In this document: in pieces, positions 51,681-59,139 of the stretch | Layout of the letters: every line of letters begins with the position of its first letter | Numbering within the stretch: position 1 is the stretch's first letter | Assembly: GCA_035532215.1 (NCBI GenBank) | Contig: DATKRK010000042.1 | Span: 14,926-78,925 of the forward strand | From: JAICIG01 sp035532215 | GTDB lineage: Bacteria; Planctomycetota; Planctomycetia; Pirellulales; JAICIG01 | Length of the DNA: 64,000 nucleotides | Reading direction: 5' to 3' | Notes under the pieces: generated by a model | What the model was told of the DNA's origin: nothing | Seen by the model: only the letters and a program-made list of their open reading frames with translations | Database searches by the model: none | Translations under genes and position numbers: made by a program

Positions 51681-53030
51681 CTAATCTGGCTCCGACTCGA
51701 CGGCTGGCTCATCGTGCCGCGGCTCGACGGCGAACCGTCCCCAAGGCGAGTCGTCTTCGCCTTGGTCGTAAATCGCGAACCCCTCGCCACTGGTCTCGTA
51801 GCTCAACGGCTTCCCAGTCCGCAGTCCGATGGTCGAGATCTTCGCCGCTGCGGCTAATTCGTCGAGCGCCAGCGGCAGGCTGCCGTGTTGCCAACGGTAG
51901 CGAATCGCCTGGAGCGCCAACCGGGCGGCGATCAGCCGCTGGCGATGCGAAAGGGCCAGATCGCGAAGCTTGATGGGACTCATGCGGAAAATGCTATAGA
52001 TTGGAAACTCGCGTTGCACCGCGAGAAAACGCGTTTCCTCACGCAAGAGTTCAGCCGTCGCTTCGGGTCCTGGCTCGTCGATGATTTCGGCCGCGCGGCT
52101 CATTTCGCCGAGCATGAACGTCTGCTCCTTCATGCGAAAGGGAGCATACAGCCAAGAGCCCCACCAACGGTTCTTCCAATAGGCGCCGGATACGATCTGC
52201 TGGCCTTGGCCATCCGGAGTTAGCGCCTCGAGGCTATCCAGCAGTTCGGCCATTTCGGGCCTGCCGAGCCACTCGATATTCGTCATCAGCGCGGCCCGCT
52301 CTCCTCGCACCGTAGGGCCGAGGCGACAACTTGCTTCCGTCGCTTGCAAACGCTGGTCGATCGCGTCGAGTCGATCGGGCGAAACGTCATCCGCCGCGAG
52401 CAATCGTTCCAGCAGGTCGAGCGCCGTTTCTTCGCTGCGGAATCTAGCGCCCTGGCTGACGTAAAACGAATCGTGTCGTATCACCGAGGCGATCAACAGA
52501 AAATCGCAGATTTTCGCGGCGGCGAGGTCACACTCGCCCGCGGCCAACAAGCGGAGCACGTCGACAATGATCAAATACCGGACATGGTTTATCTTGTCCA
52601 CGCCCGGCAGCAGAATCTCGAACGGAATCGTGGTAACGAAATCGTAGCGAAAACGGCAATCGCCCTCGCGGCAGATCCGGATGATTTCGTCGAGTTGCTC
52701 GCGGTTTTCATCCAGGACGGGCAGGAACGGCGAAAAATCGGCGACGTCCGGCAGCGTTTCGCCGTAAAACGCGACGATAAACTCGTGATCGAGCGGCTTA
52801 AGCTTTTCCAATGCCGCCAAGAGCCGATCGCCGCGAGCCAGATTTTCATCGCCCGGCAGCGGCGCGAGATCGGCGAATCGCACCGGCCCGCCGCGGGCGC
52901 GGATCGCCGCGATCTGGGCATTCAAAGCCGACGCCTGGCGCCAATAGCCGATCGCGTAAGCGGCGATGAAGCACAGCAGGATCGCCGCCACCGCCGTCAG
53001 CAGAATCTGCCAAGCCGGCCGCTTCTTCAT
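51681..53030 (-). CDS. Membrane-anchored protein of unknown function (449 aa)
   Basis: One N-terminal membrane segment (ILLTAVAAILLCFIAAYAIGYW, shown here in part as LLTAVAAILLCFIAAYAIGY) after MKKRPAWQ, then a soluble, mainly helical domain of about 400 residues. No catalytic motif is recognised. A C-terminal stretch (ALQAIRYRWQHGSLPLALDE) resembles the small conserved segment found in many planctomycete membrane proteins with general-secretion-like text. ATG 53030 chosen; the longer frame has no family support. Confidence 0.6.
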   Translation of the reverse strand: MKKRPAWQILLTAVAAILLCFIAAYAIGYWRQASALNAQIAAIRARGGPVRFADLAPLPGDENLARGDRLLAALEKLKPLDHEFIVAFYGETLPDVADFSPFLPVLDENREQLDEIIRICREGDCRFRYDFVTTIPFEILLPGVDKINHVRYLIIVDVLRLLAAGECDLAAAKICDFLLIASVIRHDSFYVSQGARFRSEETALDLLERLLAADDVSPDRLDAIDQRLQATEASCRLGPTVRGERAALMTNIEWLGRPEMAELLDSLEALTPDGQGQQIVSGAYWKNRWWGSWLYAPFRMKEQTFMLGEMSRAAEIIDEPGPEATAELLREETRFLAVQREFPIYSIFRMSPIKLRDLALSHRQRLIAARLALQAIRYRWQHGSLPLALDELAAAAKISTIGLRTGKPLSYETSGEGFAIYDQGEDDSPWGRFAVEPRHDEPAVESEPD

Positions 53031-53119
53031 CTTTCGGCCGCCGCCCTCGCCCGGCGAGTCTGCGGGATTCGGTTGCAAAACGCCAGCCCTCCTTACCGCC
53101 GCGCAGTAAGCGAAAAAGA

Positions 53120-54058
53120 TCAATCGCGCCCGGACAATCGATAATCGAATCGTCCCGCGCGGTTCAGCGAACGCGTCAACAAAAAACTGCCGCCGAGCGC
53201 TTCCGACCGCCGATAGCCGTCGGCGTCCGCGGCGACGGGCTGGAACTCGTGCTGGCCGCGGGCCAGCAGTTGAAACTCGATCGTCTCGCCGCGGCCGTCG
53301 ATTTGCCAGTATTCCTGGATGCCGGCCTGAAAATACTGTTCTCTCAACAACACGCCGTCCTTGCGGACCGAACTGCGGCTGACGACTTCGACCACCAGAT
53401 CGGGCGAACCGACCACCTGGACGAAGCGATTGCTCCCCTTGACCTGTTCGGCGTAGCGCACGCGGCCAGATTCGGTGGCAGCCCAACTGCAAAACATCAC
53501 GTCCGGCTCGGCGGAGAATTTGGTCTCGGGATGGACCAACCGGGCGCCGTCCTCCAATACCTCGCCGAGTTGGCGTTGGCTATTCCAATGCCACAACGAG
53601 GCATGCACCGCGCCTTTCAATTTATTATGCGTCTCGATTTCTTCGGGGCTCATCTCGACCTCAATGTGGCCATCGATATACGTGGCACGGACATTCTCCG
53701 GGAACTCGTCGCTGTTCACCCAGTCGAGAAACTTTTCGAAATCGAAAACCTCCGCCGGCACGCGGAACTCGTTGAACACCAACTCGCCGGCCAGCGGCGT
53801 CGGAATCTCGGCGAGTCGTTTGTGCCGGTCCGAATCGCCAGCGGCGGCGGCAATGCCCCTCATTTCCATCTCCGACTCGACGACTCGAGGGTCCATCTCG
53901 ATCTCGACGTGCCCGGCGATGTAGCAAGCCCGCACAGCTTCCGGAAAGTCGTCGCCGTGAATCCATTCCTGGAACCTTTCGAAATCAAAAACCCCCGCCG
54001 GAACGCGGAAGCCGTCGAACACCAGTTCGCCGTGGGTCGGAATGGTCGAAGTGCTCAT
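53120..54058 (-). CDS. Uma2 family (DUF820) PD-(D/E)XK-like protein with duplicated N-terminus
   Basis: A 312-aa protein. The Uma2 core is at about 120-290, with AEPDVMFC, SPDLVVEVVSRSS and QEYWQID as nuclease-fold motifs. Uma2 proteins are abundant in planctomycetes and cyanobacteria and of unknown function. Residues about 10-65 (GELVFDGFRVPAGVFDFERF) are duplicated at about 90-145 (GELVFNEFRVPAEVFDFEKF), so part of the domain start occurs twice. ATG 54058. Confidence 0.82.
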   Translation of the reverse strand: MSTSTIPTHGELVFDGFRVPAGVFDFERFQEWIHGDDFPEAVRACYIAGHVEIEMDPRVVESEMEMRGIAAAAGDSDRHKRLAEIPTPLAGELVFNEFRVPAEVFDFEKFLDWVNSDEFPENVRATYIDGHIEVEMSPEEIETHNKLKGAVHASLWHWNSQRQLGEVLEDGARLVHPETKFSAEPDVMFCSWAATESGRVRYAEQVKGSNRFVQVVGSPDLVVEVVSRSSVRKDGVLLREQYFQAGIQEYWQIDGRGETIEFQLLARGQHEFQPVAADADGYRRSEALGGSFLLTRSLNRAGRFDYRLSGRD

Positions 54059-54289
54059 GGACAGGATCTCGCAAAAAAAAACTCGCGGCCGCGGCGGAAA
54101 CTCGCGGCGCTGGTTCATTCTACCTCGACCCGCCGGCAGAGCCTAATTTGCCGCAAGCGGCGAAGTGGACAGCCCCCCGCGGATCGGTTAGCCTGGAATT
54201 CTTGGCGCTTTTCTTGAAAACCGGGCAAACGGGGCCCAAGGCGCCGGTCACGCCGCCGCGTCGCGGTTTCCGCCTTAAGCTAGTTGCCG

Positions 54290-56572
54290 ATGTCACGAAC
54301 GAGAGCCGTCGGAATCGATCTGGGCACGACCTATTCCGCCGTGGCGTGGGTGGAAGATTCCGGCAAGACGGTGATGATCCCCAACAGCGAAGGGGACGTG
54401 CTCACGCCCAGCCTGGTGCTGTTCGAGGACAACGAGGTGCTGGTCGGCAAAGAGGCCAAAAAGCTCGGCGTCATGAAGCCCAACCGCTTCGCCGAGTGCG
54501 TCAAGCGCGACATGGGCGCCCCGGTCTACTCGCGGCCGATCTCCGGCGAATACATGCCGCCGGAAGTGATTCAGGCCTGGATTCTCAAGAAGCTCAAGGC
54601 CGACATTTACAAGGCCGTCGGGCCCGACATGCGCGTCGTGATCACCGTGCCGGCTTTCTTCGACGAACAACGCCGCAAAGCCACCGCCGACGCGGGTGCG
54701 ATGGCGGCCTTGCCGGTGCTCGACGTGGTCAACGAGCCGACCGCCGCGGCGCTGGCCTTCGGCGAGGAACTCGGCTACCTGTCGCCAACCGGCACGGTGC
54801 GTGAACCGCTGACCGTGCTGGTTTACGATCTCGGCGGCGGCACGTTCGACGTGACGTTGCTCGCCATGCGGCCCGGCGATCTGCGCACCTTGGCCACCGA
54901 CGGCGACGTGCAGTTGGGCGGCCGCGATTGGGACATGCGGCTGGCCGACATGGCGGCCGAAGTCTTCATCCAGGAGCACCGCGAAGACCCGCGGCAAAAC
55001 CCGGCCAGTTTGCAGCGACTGCTCACCGAAGTCGAAGACGCCAAACGCACGCTCAGCGCGCGGCAGAACGCGACGATTCGCGTCGATCACACGGGCAATT
55101 CGACGAGCGTCAAGGTTTCGCGCGAGCAGTTCGAGCAGATCACGGCCGATCTTCTGGAACGCACCGCCTATACCACGCGGCAGTTGCTCGCGACCGCCGG
55201 GTTGACCTGGGAGCAAGTCGACCGCGTGCTGTTGGTCGGCGGCTCGACCCGGATGCCGATGGTCGGCCGGATGCTCGAGCAGCTTTCCGGAATCAAGCCC
55301 GACCAGCGCGTTCACCCGGACGAGGCGGTCGCTCGCGGCGCGGCGATTTTCGCCGGCTATCTGCTGGCCACGCAGCCCGACAGTCTCAAGCCGCCGGCCT
55401 TTCAGGTCACCGACGTCAACTCGCACAGCCTGGGCATCGAGGGCATCGACTCGCGCACGATGCGCAAGCGCAACGTGATCGTCATTCCGCGCAACACGCC
55501 GCTGCCGGCCAAGGTCAAAGAACGGTTCGTCACCAAGGCCGCAGGGCAGCGTTCGATCGTGGTCCAGGTGCTCGAAGGCGAAAGCGCGATCCCCAGCGAA
55601 TGCACCGAGATCGGCCGCACGGTGGTCAAAGATCTCCCGCCCGGCTTGCCGGTCGGCTGGCCGATCGAGATCGATTACGAGTACGGAACCAACGGCCGCT
55701 TGAAGGTCAAGGCGCAGGTGCCGGGCACGCATCGCGAGGTGCAACTCGAACTGGAACGCGAGAGTGCGATGTCCGACGAGCGGATGGCCCGCTGGAAGCA
55801 AGTCATCAGCGGCGACGCCGGTTTCGACGCATTCACTTCGCTGATCGCCGACGAATTGAAGGCGAACCAGGAGCGGCGCGAGGCCTATTCGCCGGTGGCC
55901 TTCGCCGAACACGTCATCGAACAAGCCGCCGCCGCCGCCGCGCTCAACGCGGCCGCGCCCAACGCCGCTGTGCCCAACGCCGCTGTGCCCAACGCAACCG
56001 TGCCCAACGCAACCGTGCCAAGTACAACGGCGCCCGCCTCGAATAGTCCGACCGTGCGAGGCCAGGCTATCGCGCCGGGTCGAAGCGGCGCCTCGTCCGC
56101 CGGCAGTATTCCCGCCTGGTCGACGACTCCCGTACTGCTGACGCCCAAGCCAGTTGCGGGCGCCGTTCCCGCGCCGGTCGCGGTTCAGCCCTCGGTCGCT
56201 CAAGCAGCGCCCATCGCAATGCCGACCGCCGCCCCGATACAGGCTCGGCCGGCGGCGCCCGCTGCGGCCGCAGCCTCGCCCGCGCCGATTCCTTTGGCGC
56301 CGCCTTCGAAGCCGCTGTTGCAGGGCGATTCGCAGCAAGCCGCGACCGCCGATCACGAGAAGCAGGCCAAAAAACGCCGCCGCCGCCGCTCGAAACAAAT
56401 TGCGGCGATCGTGAACGTGTCGGGCTTTTTGTTCGCCTCGCTGCTGGGCCTGACGATCGGCTATTACGTACTGTGCTACGTGAATCCGAGCGGCAATTTC
56501 TTGCAGTTGCCTCCAAGCTGCTTTCCTTGGAACATGGAGCAGCCGCCGGCGGGCGGCGGGAACGCTCCATGA
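54290..56572 (+). CDS. Membrane-anchored Hsp70 (DnaK-like) protein
   Basis: A 760-aa protein. The nucleotide-binding domain has GIDLGTTYSAVAW, VYDLGGGTFDVTLL and VLLVGGSTRMPMV; the beta substrate-binding domain is at about 390-500. Instead of the usual lid come an Ala-rich helix, imperfect repeats (NAAVPNAAVPNATVPNAT), a Pro/Ala linker, a basic cluster (KKRRRRRSKQ) and one C-terminal membrane segment (FLFASLLGLTIGYYVLCYV). It would place a chaperone motor at the membrane. The next Hsp70 gene overlaps by ATGA. ATG 54290 chosen over TTG 54284. Confidence 0.9.
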   Translation: MSRTRAVGIDLGTTYSAVAWVEDSGKTVMIPNSEGDVLTPSLVLFEDNEVLVGKEAKKLGVMKPNRFAECVKRDMGAPVYSRPISGEYMPPEVIQAWILKKLKADIYKAVGPDMRVVITVPAFFDEQRRKATADAGAMAALPVLDVVNEPTAAALAFGEELGYLSPTGTVREPLTVLVYDLGGGTFDVTLLAMRPGDLRTLATDGDVQLGGRDWDMRLADMAAEVFIQEHREDPRQNPASLQRLLTEVEDAKRTLSARQNATIRVDHTGNSTSVKVSREQFEQITADLLERTAYTTRQLLATAGLTWEQVDRVLLVGGSTRMPMVGRMLEQLSGIKPDQRVHPDEAVARGAAIFAGYLLATQPDSLKPPAFQVTDVNSHSLGIEGIDSRTMRKRNVIVIPRNTPLPAKVKERFVTKAAGQRSIVVQVLEGESAIPSECTEIGRTVVKDLPPGLPVGWPIEIDYEYGTNGRLKVKAQVPGTHREVQLELERESAMSDERMARWKQVISGDAGFDAFTSLIADELKANQERREAYSPVAFAEHVIEQAAAAAALNAAAPNAAVPNAAVPNATVPNATVPSTTAPASNSPTVRGQAIAPGRSGASSAGSIPAWSTTPVLLTPKPVAGAVPAPVAVQPSVAQAAPIAMPTAAPIQARPAAPAAAAASPAPIPLAPPSKPLLQGDSQQAATADHEKQAKKRRRRRSKQIAAIVNVSGFLFASLLGLTIGYYVLCYVNPSGNFLQLPPSCFPWNMEQPPAGGGNAP

Positions 56573-58122
56573 GTGCGTCGATGAACCCGAATGCTCCGCT
56601 CGCGGTCGGCATCGACCTGGGCACCACGTTCTCGGCCGTCGCGCGGCTCGACGACGCGGGCCGGCCCGTCACCGTCCCCAACGCCGAGGGCGATCTGACG
56701 ACGCCGAGCGTCGTGTTGTTCGACGGCACGGACGTGATCGTCGGCAAAGAGGCCGTCAAGGCGCTGGCCACCGAGGCCGATCGAATCGCCGAGTGCGCCA
56801 AGCGCGATCTGGGCCTGCGCGAATATCACAAGCCCATCGACGGCGTCACGTATCCGCCCGAAGCGTTGCAGGCCTTCATCTTGAAGAAGCTGCGCGAAGA
56901 CGCCTCGCGGCTGATCGGCCCGTTCGGGCGGGCCGTCGTCACCGTGCCGGCTTATTTCGACGAAGTCCGCCGCAAGTCGACGCAAGACGCTGGCTACATG
57001 GCCGGGCTGGAAGTGCTCGACATCATCAACGAACCCACCGCCGCGGCCGTGGCCTTTGGCTTTCAGCAAGGTTTCTTGAACGCCCGCGGCGAGGCCCACG
57101 CGCCGCAGAAGGTGCTGGTCTACGATCTGGGCGGCGGCACGTTCGACGTCACGCTGATGGAGATCAAGGGCACGGAATTCACGGCCCTGGCGACCGACGG
57201 CGACGTGCAGCTCGGCGGCCGCGATTGGGACCAGCGGCTGGTCGACCACGTGGCCGACGAGTTTCTGAAAGCCCATCAGTACAATCCGCAGTTCGATCCT
57301 CGCACCGATCCCTGCACGGCCGGCTCGCTGTGGCGCGAGTGCGAAGACGCCAAGCGGGCCCTCTCGGCGCGCAAGAAAGCTTCGGTGGCCTGCCATTTCC
57401 GCGGCGAGTCGATGCGCGTCGAGATCGCGCGCGAGAAGTTCCAGGAGCTGACCCGCGACTTGCTCGACCGCACCCAATTCACCACGCGGCAGGTGCTCCG
57501 CCAGGCCGGTCTCGACTGGGGCGAGATCGACCGCGTGTTGTTGGTCGGCGGCTCGTCGCGGATGCCGATGGTCGTCGAGATGCTGCGGCAAACCTCGGGC
57601 AAAGAGCCCGACGTTAGCGTGTCGGCCGACGAGGCGGTGGCGCACGGCGCCGCGCTGCACGCGGGCTTGATCCTGGCCAAGAGCGAGGGCCGCGCGCCGG
57701 CCTTCAAAATTCGCAACGTCAACTCGCACAGCCTGGGCGTCGTCGGCACCGATCCGGCGACCAAGCGCAAGCGCACGGCCGTGCTCATCCCCCGCAACAC
57801 GCCGCTGCCGGTCAAAGCCCGCCGCGTGTTCAAGACGCAGAAGGAGAACCAGGATTCGGTCGTGGTGCAAATCGTCGAAGGCGAAAGCCCTTCGCCCGAG
57901 GCCTGCACGCCGATCGGCACGTGCGTGATTCGCCATCTGCCCAAGAACCTGCCCGCCCGCAGCCCGATCGACGTCGAGTTTCGCTACGCGGCCGACAGCC
58001 GGCTGACCGTGCAGGTCAAAGTCGCCGGCGGCGAAAAAGTCGCCCAGCAGGAAATCACCCGCGAAAACAGTCTGAATCAGGACCAGCTCGACGCCTGGCG
58101 GAAGCGCGTGCTGGGCGAGTAA
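56569..58122 (+). CDS. Soluble Hsp70 (DnaK-like) protein, short form
   Basis: A 517-aa protein: GIDLGTTFSAVARL, VYDLGGGTFDVTLM and VLLVGGSSRMPMV in the ATPase domain, then the beta substrate-binding domain ending near residue 515. It lacks the helical lid of normal DnaK (about 638 aa) and the EEVD-like tail. It overlaps the stop of the membrane-anchored Hsp70 (ATGA) and is therefore coupled; the two probably act together. No DnaJ or GrpE is in the window. Confidence 0.92.
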   Translation: MSASMNPNAPLAVGIDLGTTFSAVARLDDAGRPVTVPNAEGDLTTPSVVLFDGTDVIVGKEAVKALATEADRIAECAKRDLGLREYHKPIDGVTYPPEALQAFILKKLREDASRLIGPFGRAVVTVPAYFDEVRRKSTQDAGYMAGLEVLDIINEPTAAAVAFGFQQGFLNARGEAHAPQKVLVYDLGGGTFDVTLMEIKGTEFTALATDGDVQLGGRDWDQRLVDHVADEFLKAHQYNPQFDPRTDPCTAGSLWRECEDAKRALSARKKASVACHFRGESMRVEIAREKFQELTRDLLDRTQFTTRQVLRQAGLDWGEIDRVLLVGGSSRMPMVVEMLRQTSGKEPDVSVSADEAVAHGAALHAGLILAKSEGRAPAFKIRNVNSHSLGVVGTDPATKRKRTAVLIPRNTPLPVKARRVFKTQKENQDSVVVQIVEGESPSPEACTPIGTCVIRHLPKNLPARSPIDVEFRYAADSRLTVQVKVAGGEKVAQQEITRENSLNQDQLDAWRKRVLGE

Positions 58123-58162
58123 CGAGATTTTGTAGCCGGCGGTTCAGGCCCGCAAGCGACTC

Positions 58163-58256
58163 GGCGAGCCGGAGGCATCAGCCTCCGCGTGAAGCCGCAA
58201 CCAAAGTCGCTTTTCGCTCCGCGAAAAAGACGTCTTTTCGCTGAGCGAAAAGCGAC
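58163..58256. repeat. Composite repeat: GGCGAGCCGGAGG arm and GTCGCTTTTCGCTCC hairpin
   Basis: GGCGAGCCGGAGGCATCAGC at 58163 belongs to the family at 48473. GTCGCTTTTCGCTCCGCGAA at 58206 with its inverse near 58237-58256 is the family at 22263. Confidence 0.85.
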
Positions 58257-58570
58257 TTGCCTCCCGGAACAGCAGCCAATTCTTAACCGTGACAAAGCAC
58301 TAGGAAGCTGTGCAGGTACGTGCGATTTCGCACGCTCCGAGGTGCATTGGGCCTCCACGGTCTTTTCGCCAAGGCCGCGCCAATGTTTTTGCGCCCGGCG
58401 CAAGATCCGGCGCCGGCAGAGAATTGGTTGATTGGCGCCGCCGGCGCCGCCGGCGGTCAGTGTCATGGCATGGAAATCGCGTCCTCCCTGGATGATCTGC
58501 ACAGGCGCCCCGGCCAAGTGTGCCGTATCGCGGCTTGTGCTTCACGTTATCCGCCAACGGGAGAGTCGCC
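58257..58570. other. Non-coding gap before the secreted helical protein
   Basis: About 310 bases with no supported ORF or RNA. Only the ribosome site CGGGAGAG just before ATG 58571 is noted. Confidence 0.4.
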
Positions 58571-59080
58571 ATGTCCAAGTCGCTGTTCGTCCTCGCCATG
58601 TTAAGCATCCTGGGTTCGGTTCAATGGGCCGCGGCCGACAACCCGTCGTTCCGCGCCGATCGCAAGATCACCGGCGAGTATTTCCGCCCGCACACGGCTT
58701 CCACGTACCACCAAGGGGCCATCCGGCACGCCGAAACGCTAGGCTACTACGGCCGACGCTATAGCAACGTTCCGGTCGAAACGACGCGGGAGCACGCCGC
58801 GGAAATTGTCCGTAATCTCAACGCGGCCAAGAAGGAACTGAGCAAATTGGAAAAAGAGGCCAAGGGCAACAAACCGGTTGAAGCGCATCTGAAAGCCATC
58901 GAAAGTCATCATGCCAAGGCGACCGAACTGGCCAAGCAACTTGAAGACAAATCGGCGGACGCCAAGACGATCGCCGCTTGCACCGCGAACATCGCCAAAG
59001 AGCTGAAGGCGGCCGAGGCCGAGAATGAGAAGCTGAAGAAGACGCTCGGCATCGTCGAACCGCCGGCCAAGACGAAATAA
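58571..59080 (+). CDS. Small secreted helical protein (169 aa)
   Basis: Signal peptide LFVLAMLSILGSVQWAAA, a short Tyr/His-rich segment (AETLGYYGRRYSNV), then a long charged helix (LNAAKKELSKLEKEA, AENEKLKKTLG). Function unknown; presumably periplasmic coiled coil. ATG 58571 follows GGGAGAG. A strong terminator follows 18 bases after the stop. Confidence 0.72.
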   Translation: MSKSLFVLAMLSILGSVQWAAADNPSFRADRKITGEYFRPHTASTYHQGAIRHAETLGYYGRRYSNVPVETTREHAAEIVRNLNAAKKELSKLEKEAKGNKPVEAHLKAIESHHAKATELAKQLEDKSADAKTIAACTANIAKELKAAEAENEKLKKTLGIVEPPAKTK

Positions 59081-59098
59081 CTCGTCGCCGCGCGTGTC

Positions 59099-59133
59099 AT
59101 GCCGGAGCAATGGCGGATTGCTCCGGCATTTTT
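59099..59133 (+). terminator. Rho-independent terminator
   Basis: ATGCCGGAGCAAT (59099-59111) pairs perfectly with ATTGCTCCGGCAT (59117-59129), loop GGCGG, then TTTTT. It ends the secreted-protein transcript and also faces the convergent HEAT gene. Confidence 0.92.
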
Positions 59134-59139
59134 CATGCG

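Noticed and set aside
54293..56398. 701-codon minus-strand frame opposite the first Hsp70
   Set aside because: Antisense shadow; the Hsp70 frame is unambiguous.
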